64,000 nucleotides of DNA from Roseiarcus sp963823165 (lineage in GTDB: Bacteria > Pseudomonadota > Alphaproteobacteria > Rhizobiales > Beijerinckiaceae). Made by a program: the position numbers and the translations under genes. Numbering within the stretch: position 1 is the first letter of the stretch; each line of letters begins with the position of its first letter. Below the pieces are notes generated by a model. It was not told where the DNA came from. It did not search any database and worked only from the letters and a program-made list of their open reading frames with translations. This document shows, one piece after another, positions 18,601-26,323 of the stretch. The DNA is taken from the NCBI GenBank assembly GCA_963823165.1, contig CAWGKV010000025.1, positions 55,661-119,660 of the forward strand, given 5' to 3'.

Positions 18601-18759
18601 CCGGGCGCCGGCGTCGAACCGCACCTCCCCGCCGATATGGCGGCGCAGATCGGCTTCCAGGCCGCGCGCCTGGTCGCGCCGTCGTCGATGGTCGACGGCC
18701 TGCGCATGCCGGACGCCGGACGTTGCGAGCCGCGTGGATGTGAGGTCGGCGACGGACAT
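15658..18759 (-). CDS. FAD-linked oxidase fused to Fe-S domain (D-2-hydroxyacid dehydrogenase type)
   Basis: Very large oxidoreductase of 1033 residues, resembling YdiJ/Dld-II. The N-terminal GlcD-like half binds FAD (PILGRGCGSSLAGQ, TLGGNIGNNSCGAHTVMGGK) and has the FAD-oxidase C-terminal domain with YGHFGDGCVHTR and GSLSGEHGDGQ. The second half holds ferredoxin-type cysteines (CFGVGKC...CPSF, then CLQCKGCKHDCP) and two cysteine-rich CCG modules (PLCCGRPLYDYG; PGCCGHAGSFGYE). Likely substrates are D-lactate or D-2-hydroxyglutarate, with electrons passed to a carrier. A glycine-rich hydrophobic C-terminal tail (AGIGAAAGLLALGAAARR) may touch the membrane. It starts 2 bp after the PoxB-like gene. 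Confidence 0.88.
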   Translation of the reverse strand: MSVADLTSTRLATSGVRHAQAVDHRRRRDQARGLEADLRRHIGGEVRFDAGARALYATDHSIYRLPPIGVVIPRNADDVIATVAACREYDAPILGRGCGSSLAGQTCNTAVVIDFSKYMNRLLALDPELKRARVEPGLINDQLREAANAHGLTFAPDPATHQYCTLGGNIGNNSCGAHTVMGGKTVDNIEELEVLTYDGLRTRVGATPDDVYDLIQRGGGRKAEIYARLRELAAKYGDQIRARYPDIPRRVSGYNLDDLLPEKGFHVARALVGSESTCALTLSATVRLIDFPPARALVVLTYENAARAADEVTEIRAFGPTALEGFQQHVIENMARKGKPLAGAKLLPEAGAYLMIEFGGADQREANGKAEDAYAALKRIGTGAIEMRLFEKKEDQDAVWEVREFGVGSSRIPEEEEAWPGWEDAAVPPKRLGDYLRDFDRLNRRYGYRYTLYGHFGDGCVHTRMTFGLKTPEGVRKFRAYMEEAADLCLAYGGSLSGEHGDGQAKGELLPRMFGSELIQAFREFKSIWDPRWKMNPGKVIDARPLDEDLRVGPEYRPKQVETHFSFAEDGHTFAHAAERCFGVGKCRVLGGQTMCPSFQATREEKYSTRGRAHLLFEMMRGDVIKDGWRSDAVRDALDLCLQCKGCKHDCPVSVDMATYKAEFLSHYYQGRLRPRAAYSMGLIFFWSRLAMLAPGVVNAALRSPAVGPAMKWLAGFTQHREAPAYAAESFQTWWSRRRSPRARDSNLPAVVLWPDTFCNYFLPGTLKAAATVLEDAGYRVVVPTAPLCCGRPLYDYGMLDLARSKLLDILYVLQPAIQRGIPVVGLEPSCLSVFRDEMVNLLPENPLARRLARQAKTLGELLLETPRWRAPSFARKAVLHTHCHHKSVLDAEAERKILESMGLELQQPAPGCCGHAGSFGYEIEHHPVSLQIAEQALLPGVRAAPPDTLVIADGFSCRQQIKDGAGRWAMHPAEVIALALETHGALPREIPERRYLEDAATPDKGAFVAAGIGAAAGLLALGAAARRTRHAV

Positions 18760-18761
18760 GG

Positions 18762-20582
18762 CTAGCTCTTGTCGCCCTTGCCCGTGACCAGATCGACGAT
18801 CCGCGCCGCGGCCCCGAACGGGCTGGCCGAGAAATTGAATTCCTGTGTGGCGTGGCGGCCGATCGAAAGGCCGATCGGAGTCCGGTTGACTTCGCCCCGC
18901 GCCAGCGCCGTCATCAGCTTTTTCCCCTCATCGGCGGTGATCACCGGAGGCCACGGCGGCTCGAGCGGATCGACGAGGCACTCGATCAGACCCGGCCCCG
19001 GACGCGAGAGCGCCTCCTTGAGCTGATCGCGACAGCGCTTCGGGTCGTCGATCCGCGTTCCCGGCGCGCCGCAGGCCTCCGCGACTTTGGCAAAGTCCAC
19101 CGGATGGAGGTCCACGCCGTACTCGGGATTGCCGAGGTACAGCATCTGCTCCCACTTGATCAGCCCGAGCGAGTTGTTTTTCATCACCACGACCTTCACC
19201 GGCAGCTGGTGCTGAACCAGGGTGGCGAATTCGCCCATCATCATGGTGAAGGATCCGTCGCCGGTGAACGCCACGACCTGGCGGTTCGGAAACGCGGTCG
19301 AAGCGCCGATCGAATAGGGCAGCGCGGCCATCATCGAGCACATGGTGCCGCTGAAGGAGAAGCGCTGGCCCGCGCGAAGCTCCATGCGGGCCTGCCAGGT
19401 GGTCACCGTCCCCAAATCGCCGCAGATGATGGCGTTGTCGTCGAGAAGGTCGGAGAGGTGCTTGGTGACGACTTGCGGGCGCATCGGCATATGGTCGGAG
19501 GCCGCGCGCTCTTCCATCAGCGCACGCCAGGAGACCATGTCGTACTGCGCCTGCTGCAGAAAGCTCCGGTCGTCGTTCCGCTCGAGTTTGGACAAGAGCG
19601 CGCGCAGCGTCGCCTGCGCGTCGCCGACCAGGCCAACGTCCGCGGGGTAGCGCAGCGCGATGTGCTCCGGCTTGTGATCGATCTGGACGCATTTCGCCTG
19701 GCCGGGCTTGGGCAGGAATTCGATATAGGGGAAGCAGCTGCCGACGATCATGAGACCGTCGCAGTGCTTCAGGGCGTTGACGGACGGGCGGGTGCCGACC
19801 ACGCCGATGCCCCCGATGCAGTAGGGACTGTCGTCGCCGACGCATTCCTTGCCGAGCAGCGCCTTGATGATCGGCGCGGCCCTGCGTTCGGCCACCTGCT
19901 CGAGCTCGCTCCCGGCATGCCGGGCGCCCGCGCCCGCCAGGATTGCGAGCTTCTTGCAGCCCTGCAGCAGCTCCGCCGCCTCCTCGATCAGCTGCGGGTC
20001 AGGCGTCGCCTTCGTCGGCTGGTAGCGCGCGGACGTGTGCCCCTTGACGTTTCGCTTGAAGCGTTTCTCCTGGCTCGCGGGCATCGCCTGGATGTCGATC
20101 GGGATTGCCACATGGGCAACGGTCGCGTTCGCCAGCGCGGTGCGGCAGGCGAAATTCAACACGTTCTCGACATGGGCCGGACCCATCAGCCGCTGGTTGT
20201 AGAGGGCGACGTCCTGATAGAGATAATCCTGGTTGATATCCTGGAGGTAATGGGTGCCGATCAGGTCATGGTAGGTCATGCCGGTGAGGGCGAGGACGGG
20301 CGCCCCGTCGATCTTGGCGTCATAAAGTCCGTTGAGGAGGTGGACCGCGCCGGGCGCCGCCGTCGCAAAGCACACGCCGAGCCGGCCCGTGAACTTTGCG
20401 TACGCGCAGGCGGCGAGCGCCGCAAACTCCTCGTGCCGGCAGTGAACGTAACGGATGCTACTCTTGGCCTTGCGAAACGCTTCCACCAGTCCGTTGATTC
20501 CGTCGCCGGGAAGTCCGAAGACCGTATCGACGCCCCAGTCCTGCAAGATCTGGACGACGTGATCGGAAACTGTTTCTGACAT
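18762..20582 (-). CDS. Thiamine-pyrophosphate enzyme, pyruvate oxidase/acetolactate synthase-like
   Basis: TPP-dependent enzyme of 606 residues, starting at the ATG at 20582 with AAGGA eight bases upstream. The catalytic glutamate is in YVHCRHEEFAALAA (Glu51), the central domain holds AGAGARHAGSEL, and the TPP-Mg site is GDGSFTMMMGEF followed by NNSLGLIKWEQ. This pattern best fits the PoxB-like group (decarboxylation of pyruvate to acetate with quinone reduction) but acetolactate synthase-like members are close. It is cotranscribed with the hydroxyacid oxidase, suggesting hydroxyacid to pyruvate to acetate; that route is inference. No membrane-binding PoxB tail is clear. Confidence 0.8.
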   Translation of the reverse strand: MSETVSDHVVQILQDWGVDTVFGLPGDGINGLVEAFRKAKSSIRYVHCRHEEFAALAACAYAKFTGRLGVCFATAAPGAVHLLNGLYDAKIDGAPVLALTGMTYHDLIGTHYLQDINQDYLYQDVALYNQRLMGPAHVENVLNFACRTALANATVAHVAIPIDIQAMPASQEKRFKRNVKGHTSARYQPTKATPDPQLIEEAAELLQGCKKLAILAGAGARHAGSELEQVAERRAAPIIKALLGKECVGDDSPYCIGGIGVVGTRPSVNALKHCDGLMIVGSCFPYIEFLPKPGQAKCVQIDHKPEHIALRYPADVGLVGDAQATLRALLSKLERNDDRSFLQQAQYDMVSWRALMEERAASDHMPMRPQVVTKHLSDLLDDNAIICGDLGTVTTWQARMELRAGQRFSFSGTMCSMMAALPYSIGASTAFPNRQVVAFTGDGSFTMMMGEFATLVQHQLPVKVVVMKNNSLGLIKWEQMLYLGNPEYGVDLHPVDFAKVAEACGAPGTRIDDPKRCRDQLKEALSRPGPGLIECLVDPLEPPWPPVITADEGKKLMTALARGEVNRTPIGLSIGRHATQEFNFSASPFGAAARIVDLVTGKGDKS

Positions 20583-20948
20583 GGCGGGTCCTTGGCCTCG
20601 AAAGTCAACTCGAAGCACGGCGATGTGTTCGACCCACCCGGCGCCATGAAAAACGTCGTCGCTCACAAGGCGTTCCACGCCCAAGATCTCGCCGCCCCCA
20701 CTCTTCCGGCCGGCGCCCGCTCGCCCTTGCGCAGGCGCGCGGTCAGCATGCCGGGCGTGACGGCGCGAGAAGCGGCGTTCACCGCGATGCGGAAGGGCGG
20801 ACTCCATGCGATCGGGGCTTAGAGCGTGGTCTTGCCGCCTTTTGGCGGCTGGGCCCCGTAGGTGCACACTCGACCGCGTCAGGTCCCAATTTATCAGCCA
20901 GACCTGACGCCGACGCCCAAGTATGTCTCAAGCGCCGCCGGTTTCGCG
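20583..20948. other. Intergenic, leader of the PoxB-like operon
   Basis: No gene recognised. It separates the TPP-enzyme start from a repeat block. In-frame extensions of the TPP gene into this stretch read as arginine-rich, unconserved sequence and are not coding by appearance. Confidence 0.4.
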
Positions 20949-21117
20949 GCATGCCCCCTCCACCACGCTGCGCGTGGTCCCCCTCCCCCGTTCCGCTAAC
21001 GCTTCACGGGGGAGGATATGGCCGGCGGCCGCGCTGTCCTCCCCCGCTTGCGGGGGAGGGGGGACCGCCCGAAGGGCGGTGGTGGGGGCGGCGCCCAGCC
21101 CGCTTGGGAATTACCAT
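20949..21117. repeat. Palindromic intergenic repeat element
   Basis: Two complementary arms: CCCCCTCCACCAC (from about 20954) with GTGGTCCCCCTCCCCC, then GGGGGAGGGGGGACCGCCC with GGGCGGTGGTGGGGG (to about 21091). The arms could fold into a long GC-rich hairpin of the mobile REP/BIME kind common between genes in Hyphomicrobiales. It abuts the chloroperoxidase relic and may mark the deletion that removed that gene's 5' part. Confidence 0.7.
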
Positions 21118-21148
21118 CGTCTGCGGCTTGTCCGTTCAGTCGCAGCTG

Positions 21149-21515
21149 TTTTTCCCCGCCAGCGAGTTCGCGTCTGGCCCGTTCTATGGCTTCAACCGGC
21201 CGGGTGCGAAATCCTCCGAGGCGGTCATCGACAACTGGTCCCGCCAAGGCATGATGGGCGGGGCGAAAGCGCATTACGACGGCGTCGTCGCCTTTTCCCA
21301 GACGGATTTCACCGACGACCTCAGGAAGATCACCGCCGGTTCTGGTCATGCACAGCGAGGACGATCAGATCGTTCCCTACGCCGATTCCCGGCCGCTCTC
21401 GGCGAAATTTTTGAGGAACGGCGCGCTTAAAACCTACCAGGGCTTTCCGCACGGCAGGCCGACGACGCAAGCGGAGACCATAAATGTCGACCTGGTTAAC
21501 TTCATAAAGGGCTGA
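21149..21515 (+). pseudogene. Chloroperoxidase-like alpha/beta hydrolase, C-terminal relic
   Basis: The surviving sequence reads FYGFNRPGAKSSEAVIDNWS, then RQGMMGGAKAHYDGVVAFSQ and TDFTDDLRKIT in one frame. After an indel near 21336 it continues PVLVMHSEDDQIVPYADSRP, with the end KTYQGFPHGRPTTQAETIN and the stop at 21513-21515. This is the last ~120 residues of the non-haem chloroperoxidase family, including the acid residue (EDDQIVP) and catalytic histidine (PHG). The first ~150 residues with the nucleophilic serine are missing, so no active enzyme can be made. Confidence 0.75.
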
Positions 21516-21587
21516 GCGAGAAAAGATGCCAAGCGGCCCTGCCTTGCGAAGGTAGGCCGCGCCTAAGTGCAGTGTCCCGTTTTCGCG

Positions 21588-21684
21588 AAATCGTCATCGC
21601 GAGGAGCGAAGCGATGTGGCGATCCAGAGTCGCGCCTTTGTCCTTCATCCCCGGATCGCTTCGCTGCGCTCGCGATGACGGGTG
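21588..21684. repeat. Inverted repeat, REP-like
   Basis: The left arm near 21593-21617 (TCATCGCGAGGAGCGAAGCG) and the right arm near 21656-21681 (CGCTTCGCTGCGCTCGCGATG) are complementary with a central spacer of about 40 bp. The sequence is of a kind found many times in Bradyrhizobium-like genomes between genes. No coding signal is present. Confidence 0.7.
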
Positions 21685-21918
21685 AAGCCGAAGAGGCTGT
21701 TGGTGGATCCGTGCACGATACCGTTCGCAGGTCGCGGGCGTGACCGGCCAATGTACGAGCATCACCTTAATGTTGGTGAAGACGCGCGCGGCGCTTGTGT
21801 TGGCCCGCAAAGCGCCTTCTACTCGGGGTTAAAGTCTCCGGAACGCGGCATAATCGCCCCCTTGAGGAGGACGGCGAAGAAGCAGCGGCTCAAGCGAAGT
21901 TGCAAGGGCAAAGGTTCG

Positions 21919-22977
21919 ATGATTGTTGTCATCCCGTCGAATCGGAAGATCGAGACGAAATACATCAAGCCGTTGCTTGACATTGGTTCAAGAATCGTCG
22001 TCGTGGATGACTTTCCTGGAACAGTATGTGTCGACTATCCATCCATATCCGTGTACAACTGGGGCCACCGTAAGGATCGCCTTGGACGATTTGACGATTT
22101 ATACCCGAGGCGGAACGGAGCAAGTCGCGATTTCGGCTTCTATATTGCATGGGTGGAAAGCGATCCCGGGGAAATTGTCGTGGCGCTGGACGATGATTGT
22201 GAGCTCACGGACGTAGACTTTCCCCTTCGGGTCGAACAGGCGCTTCGCCCCGGCTCACGATCTGTTTTGGCCGCCGCTCAAAAGCACATCAACATCCTTG
22301 ATATGTATAGCAATATTCCGTCAGATTTGTTTCCCAGAGGATTCCCGTACGAGTTTCGCGCCGACTACAAGAAAACTTACGTTACTGGCGAAGTCTGCAC
22401 CGAGGCGCCGGTGTTCAATTTAGGGCTTTGGACCGACGCCTTCGACGTCAATGCTATCGACAAAATAGAGGGGCCGGATTGGCGTCATCCGAAGGCTGCC
22501 TTGCAGATAGAGACAGCCGTGTTGCCGAAAGGTTCGTTGGCTTCGCTCTGCTCAATGAACATGCACTTTAGGCGCGAGTTCATTCCTGCGATCTTTCAGC
22601 TGCCGATGCATATCCCAATTCTGCCACATTGGGTGATCGACCGCTACGGAGATATATGGGGTGGGTTTATTGCGAAGTTGCTTGCTGATCTCAATGGTGA
22701 TGTACTTTCGATCGGAAGTCCGATGGTCGCCCATCGTAAAGCGGGAAACATGCAACGAAATATTTGGCAAGAACACATCGCACATCTCGTAAACTGCGAA
22801 ATGATTGATTTGTTCGAAGCGGCTGCTTCTTCACTCAAACCAAATTCATACTTAAACTTGATGGGCAATTTTGCGAACAACATAGCAACACTCACAACCG
22901 ACGCGAGTGGACTTCTACGCCCATATCTGGACCACTTGGCAAAGGCTATCGATAATTGGTGCGAGTCGCTTTCCTAG
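21919..22977 (+). CDS. Reversibly glycosylated polypeptide-like glycosyltransferase (GT75/STELLO-like)
   Basis: Protein of 352 residues beginning at the ATG at 21919 with AAGG just upstream. It starts IVVIPSNRK and has a DDD metal motif at residues 91-93 (VVALDDDCEL). It then shows LFPRGFPYEFR (137-147), LPKGSLASLCSMNMHFRRE (202-220) and DRYGDIWGGFIAKL (241-254). These match in order the plant RGP/UDP-arabinopyranose mutase family, which is rare in bacteria. It could transfer or interconvert a nucleotide sugar; the substrate is unknown. GC is clearly lower than in neighbouring genes. It runs convergently to a GT4 gene only 5 bp away. Confidence 0.7.
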   Translation: MIVVIPSNRKIETKYIKPLLDIGSRIVVVDDFPGTVCVDYPSISVYNWGHRKDRLGRFDDLYPRRNGASRDFGFYIAWVESDPGEIVVALDDDCELTDVDFPLRVEQALRPGSRSVLAAAQKHINILDMYSNIPSDLFPRGFPYEFRADYKKTYVTGEVCTEAPVFNLGLWTDAFDVNAIDKIEGPDWRHPKAALQIETAVLPKGSLASLCSMNMHFRREFIPAIFQLPMHIPILPHWVIDRYGDIWGGFIAKLLADLNGDVLSIGSPMVAHRKAGNMQRNIWQEHIAHLVNCEMIDLFEAAASSLKPNSYLNLMGNFANNIATLTTDASGLLRPYLDHLAKAIDNWCESLS

Positions 22978-22982
22978 GCGAA

Positions 22983-24131
22983 TCAACGCATCGCCATGAC
23001 CTTCCCAAGTTCGTTTTGATATTTGGCGGCGATGTGGTCGGGTCTGAAGACGTCGAGTTCGCCAGCCTCCTGCAGACGCTGAATCGACTGCTTCAGTCTA
23101 AACTGGTGCTCGAGAAGATATTTCAGCCCGTTCAGCACGTCCGAGACGCTGTCTGCCTTACACGCGTACCCGATCTGCTCAGGGGGAAAGTATCCATCGA
23201 TCGCCCAACCCGCAGGGTACAAGACCGGGACTCCTGCAAACAAGGCTTCGATATACGCCATCCCGAACGATTCCCGTCGGCTTGGCATGACGAATGCCGA
23301 ATGTGAATTCAGCGTCTGTTGGACAAGGTCAGGGGCGAGTGGACCACGAAGGCGGATAGTGCGTTGAGTCCCTGTTTTCCGGATGATGCGCGCCAAGTCA
23401 TAATAGCTCTTTGCTGTTCCTCCGCCAAAGACGTCAAGGCCACCGCAAGCTTCTTTCTCTAGATGTGGTATCGCTTTCGTAAGAATATCAACTCCCTTAT
23501 TTCGATAGTTATCCAAGTGAAACAGGCTGGCGAAGCGGGCCTCCTGCGCACGGGAAAACGTGGGCTCTTTGACGTTGCTCATCCCCGGTATCGTAACCAT
23601 CTTTGCTGGCGGCACTCCAAGAAATTCTGAGAAACGTGAGGCTGTCCAGGGCGCCATCGGAAAGAGGACACTGGAATAAGAGGCGATTTCCTTCCAGAGC
23701 GATCGGAGATCGGGGCGTCCGCCAATAATCCGACGGTCTGCATTGCCCCAGACGCTGCAGACAAGCGGTACGTTTAGGTGATTAGCAAGTGTATAGCCGA
23801 TAATTGCATCTGATGACAACTTGTGCGAGTGAATCATGTCAATTCTTATTCTCTTCTCATTTAGGTCGGCTTCTATCCACGCGGCCAGCCGCTTCATTGC
23901 TCGATACAACGTCACACCCTTTGGAAGGTCTCCGTATGCTATTGCCGTTCTATCGGGGGCGTATTGCATCGAGAAAATGCCCCGTCGCCAACTCGCCCGC
24001 GTCATCGAGTAAACGACATTCCGATAATTGGCGGCCCCAGCGACAAGACGTTCCACCGTCCTAGTCATCGTCGGAGCTGCTAAGGGACTTGGAAAGTCAG
24101 AGGAAATATGAAGAACCGAAGGGAGGAACAC
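22983..24131 (-). CDS. Glycosyltransferase family 4 (group 1)
   Basis: GT-B glycosyltransferase of about 382 residues. The N-terminal domain opens VLHISSDFPSPLAAPTMTR and contains HSHKLSSDAIIGY. The C-terminal domain has the donor-binding E-x7-E motif ESFGMAYIEALFAGVPVLYP. GTG at 24131 is chosen because it places VLHISSDFP at the usual distance from the N-terminus; a TTG at 24158 would add nine residues. The gene has low GC like its convergent neighbour, which suggests that both arrived together. Role in surface polysaccharide is inferred. Confidence 0.8.
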   Translation of the reverse strand: MFLPSVLHISSDFPSPLAAPTMTRTVERLVAGAANYRNVVYSMTRASWRRGIFSMQYAPDRTAIAYGDLPKGVTLYRAMKRLAAWIEADLNEKRIRIDMIHSHKLSSDAIIGYTLANHLNVPLVCSVWGNADRRIIGGRPDLRSLWKEIASYSSVLFPMAPWTASRFSEFLGVPPAKMVTIPGMSNVKEPTFSRAQEARFASLFHLDNYRNKGVDILTKAIPHLEKEACGGLDVFGGGTAKSYYDLARIIRKTGTQRTIRLRGPLAPDLVQQTLNSHSAFVMPSRRESFGMAYIEALFAGVPVLYPAGWAIDGYFPPEQIGYACKADSVSDVLNGLKYLLEHQFRLKQSIQRLQEAGELDVFRPDHIAAKYQNELGKVMAMR

Positions 24132-24438
24132 GCAACTTGGCCATTCTAAGTTGGACAATAAGTCAAGTTAAGATGCGTAACCGAGACCACTTCCTAAACT
24201 CCACCGTACGGGGGTTGATCGGCAAGGGCAGAGAAGCCGAAGTTCAAACTGACCCGCTACTCGATGACGACTTTGGCTCCATCATTGCGGGACATGGTCT
24301 AAAAACGCGATTTCGGTTTCGCGCCGATTTCCACGGCGCAGTAACAACCCCCTATTCACAGAGATTGGCAATGATGCTGCGCCCTTTCACGACATCCAAC
24401 GCGGGCGCCGGTACTGCGAATTCAATCGCTGGCGGCGT
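24132..24438. other. Intergenic between GT4 gene and folA
   Basis: About 300 bp of intermediate GC; no gene, terminator or repeat recognised. It holds the promoter side of the GT4 gene and lies downstream of folA. Confidence 0.35.
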
Positions 24439-24966
24439 TTACGGGGTTGGATTATCGCCCACGCGCTCATACTCGACAAAAGCGAAGTCCGCCTCGTCCT
24501 TCGGCCCCCGCACGCCCTGTTCGCGCCGGACCTCCCGCCAAAGCATCGGGTCGATCGGCGGAAAGCGGGCGTGGCCTTCCGGCTCGAGCGCGACCTCGGT
24601 GATCGCGAGCCGGTCGGCGCGGTCGATCGTCTCGGCGTAAAGCTCGCCGCCGCCGGCGACGACGATGGCGCCCGCCCCCATCGCAGCAGCGCGCTCGGCC
24701 GCAAGCGCGAGGGCTTCTTCAAGACCGTGGGCGACGCGGACGCCTTCCGCCGAAAAGCGGCGGTCGCGCGTGACCACGATCGTCTCGCGTCCGGGCAGCG
24801 GCCGCGCGACCGATTCGAAGGTCTTCCGCCCCATGACGAGCGGCTTGCCCATCGTCAAAACCTTGAAGCGCTTGAGGTCGCTCGGCAGCCGCCACAACAG
24901 CCGGTTGCCCCCGCCGATGACGCCGTTGCGGGCGACGGCCGCGACCAGGACGAGCGGCAGAGTCAT
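24439..24966 (-). CDS. folA: Dihydrofolate reductase
   Basis: NADPH-dependent reduction of dihydrofolate to tetrahydrofolate, in the cytoplasm. At 175 residues it has the family's usual length. Motifs in order are LVAAVARNGVIGGGNRLLWR (Met20-loop region), LPSDLKRFK, GKPLVMGRKTFES, LPGRETIVVTRD and GAIVVAGGGELYAETI (NADPH-binding GG). The catalytic acidic residue sits in the LPSDLKRF helix. thyA, a common neighbour, is not next to it here. Confidence 0.93.
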   Translation of the reverse strand: MTLPLVLVAAVARNGVIGGGNRLLWRLPSDLKRFKVLTMGKPLVMGRKTFESVARPLPGRETIVVTRDRRFSAEGVRVAHGLEEALALAAERAAAMGAGAIVVAGGGELYAETIDRADRLAITEVALEPEGHARFPPIDPMLWREVRREQGVRGPKDEADFAFVEYERVGDNPTP

Positions 24967-25231
24967 GGCGCCCCCTGGCCCGCCTGGGAGTCGCCCTTCG
25001 GCTCTGACGCCGAATTAATTCCCTGTTCCACGGAATAATTTCCCTGTCATGCCCCTGTCCAGCTGACAAGGCGAAAAAGCGTTGCCGGGGTGCTCACATG
25101 ACCACTGCTTACATGACCATTACACGGGACAGGCGGTCGCTGCCTTTCCTTCTTGCGCGGCCTCTGCCCCGGTGTTGCGACCGCGTTTGCCGCTTTTGGA
25201 CGATTGGTGCTAATAAACCCCGTTTTTGTTC

Positions 25232-25261
25232 TTGACATGTTTCGCAGTTTCATGGCATAAG
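25232..25261 (+). promoter_or_regulatory. Candidate sigma-70 promoter with no gene behind it
   Basis: A perfect -35 TTGACA at 25232-25237 is followed, 17 or 18 bases later, by GCATAA or CATAAG (25255-25261). What follows is not an obvious coding gene, so the transcript, if made, might be noncoding or belong to a decayed gene. Confidence 0.35.
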
Positions 25262-25570
25262 GGGGTTGGTCGGACCGCAAGGGCGTCGGGATGGAAAGCG
25301 AGGCTGCATGGAGGCGCCTTGGAATCTCGAATCTCACAGCAACCTGCAGCTCGACCGCCCTGGGGCGGGACGTGGCGGCAGCGGTTTTCCGCCTGAGCCC
25401 GCCTGCGCTGAGGAGGATCGACTTCGCCTCGCTTGGGCCGTCGAACCAGCCGCCGAACGGGTTTGACGGCGTTGTCTTCGGTCGGCCGGCATGGGAGGGC
25501 GTTAGCTGCCGGCGGGCGGGCCGCCGACCAAGCGGAGGCGTCAGCGGGAAGCAGACGGAAAAAAGAATGG

Positions 25571-25783
25571 AACTCCCAAGCTGTGAAGTTCGGCGACCCC
25601 CTCGCCCGCGAAGCGGGAGAGGACGGCGCGGCGAAGCCGCGTCAGGTGAGGGGGACGGGCAACCGACGAACCTTGCGGCCGCCATCAACGCCCGCCGTTC
25701 GGCGTTCTCAACCCTCGCCTGGCGCTTCGCGCCTGTCCTCTCCCGCTTCGCGGGCGAGGAGATACGCCGACGGCTTGGGAGTT
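25571..25783. repeat. Long imperfect palindromic element
   Basis: Arms of about 50 bp face each other. The left begins AACTCCCAAGCTGTG and includes CGCCCGCGAAGCGGGAGAGG; the right includes CCTCTCCCGCTTCGCGGGCG and ends CGGCTTGGGAGTT at 25783. The inner part holds two smaller hairpins. The layout looks like a BIME or MITE. No transposase is near. Confidence 0.75.
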
Positions 25784-26323
25784 ACAAAAGAATTTGGATT
25801 CCGGCGTAACCCGTTGAGAACAGCCAATTCCTGGAAGACTTTTGCTTGGATTCGGCTATCCCCGGCTTTGCTCCGGTGCTCCCGAGCTTTGGCGGAACGT
25901 CCCGCAGCTTGGGTCTTCGGGGGCCGCCAGTGGGCTCGAGCCGTGAGGAACGCCGCCGCGGCCAGTTCCGTCCAATCCGGGGCGACTTCGGAGGACAGAG
26001 GCGTTTTCCACTGGCATATTCTGGATAAATCATTGCCAAGCTTTCGGCTTATGGCTTAACCGAAGCGTATTAGGGAATTTCCGGCGCGCCCAGGGCCCCG
26101 ACTTTCCTCATGGACGGGAGGTTCTGTTCCATGCGATCGGGAGGTTCGGAGTGTTAGAGTCACCGCAATAGCGGCGCGGTGCTGGGTCGCCGGGTCCTGC
26201 GGGCCGAGACCCGTACGTCTTCGCGACGACCATTCCGCGCAGACGGGACATGCTCTAGGGTTGGCGCCGCTGCGCAACCCCCTTTTCCGCGAATGAAGCC
26301 GCGGCGCAGCGAGGTGGAGAGCC

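Larger units (their letters stand above)
24967..26323. other. 1.36-kb region without a convincing gene
   Basis: Reading frames are open on both strands but arginine- and proline-rich and match nothing I recognise. The stretch holds paired CCCTG motifs near 25021-25050, a promoter-like sequence at 25232-25261 and a long palindromic repeat at 25571-25783. The last 60 bp supply a good ribosome site (GAGGTGGAGAG) for the gamma-glutamyltransferase gene. It could contain an RNA gene or old debris; neither is shown. Confidence 0.4.

Noticed and set aside
16600..18765. 721-residue plus-strand open frame opposite the FAD/Fe-S oxidase
   Set aside because: The minus strand carries a full set of flavin and Fe-S motifs; the opposite frame has none and is explained by high GC.
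24132..24438. Transposase fragment next to the low-GC glycosyltransferases
   Set aside because: Searched by eye for transposase motifs and terminal repeats in both directions; none found.
25047..25688. 213-residue minus-strand open frame in the gene-poor region
   Set aside because: It runs through the palindromic repeat, is Pro/Arg-rich and has no ribosome site or known match.
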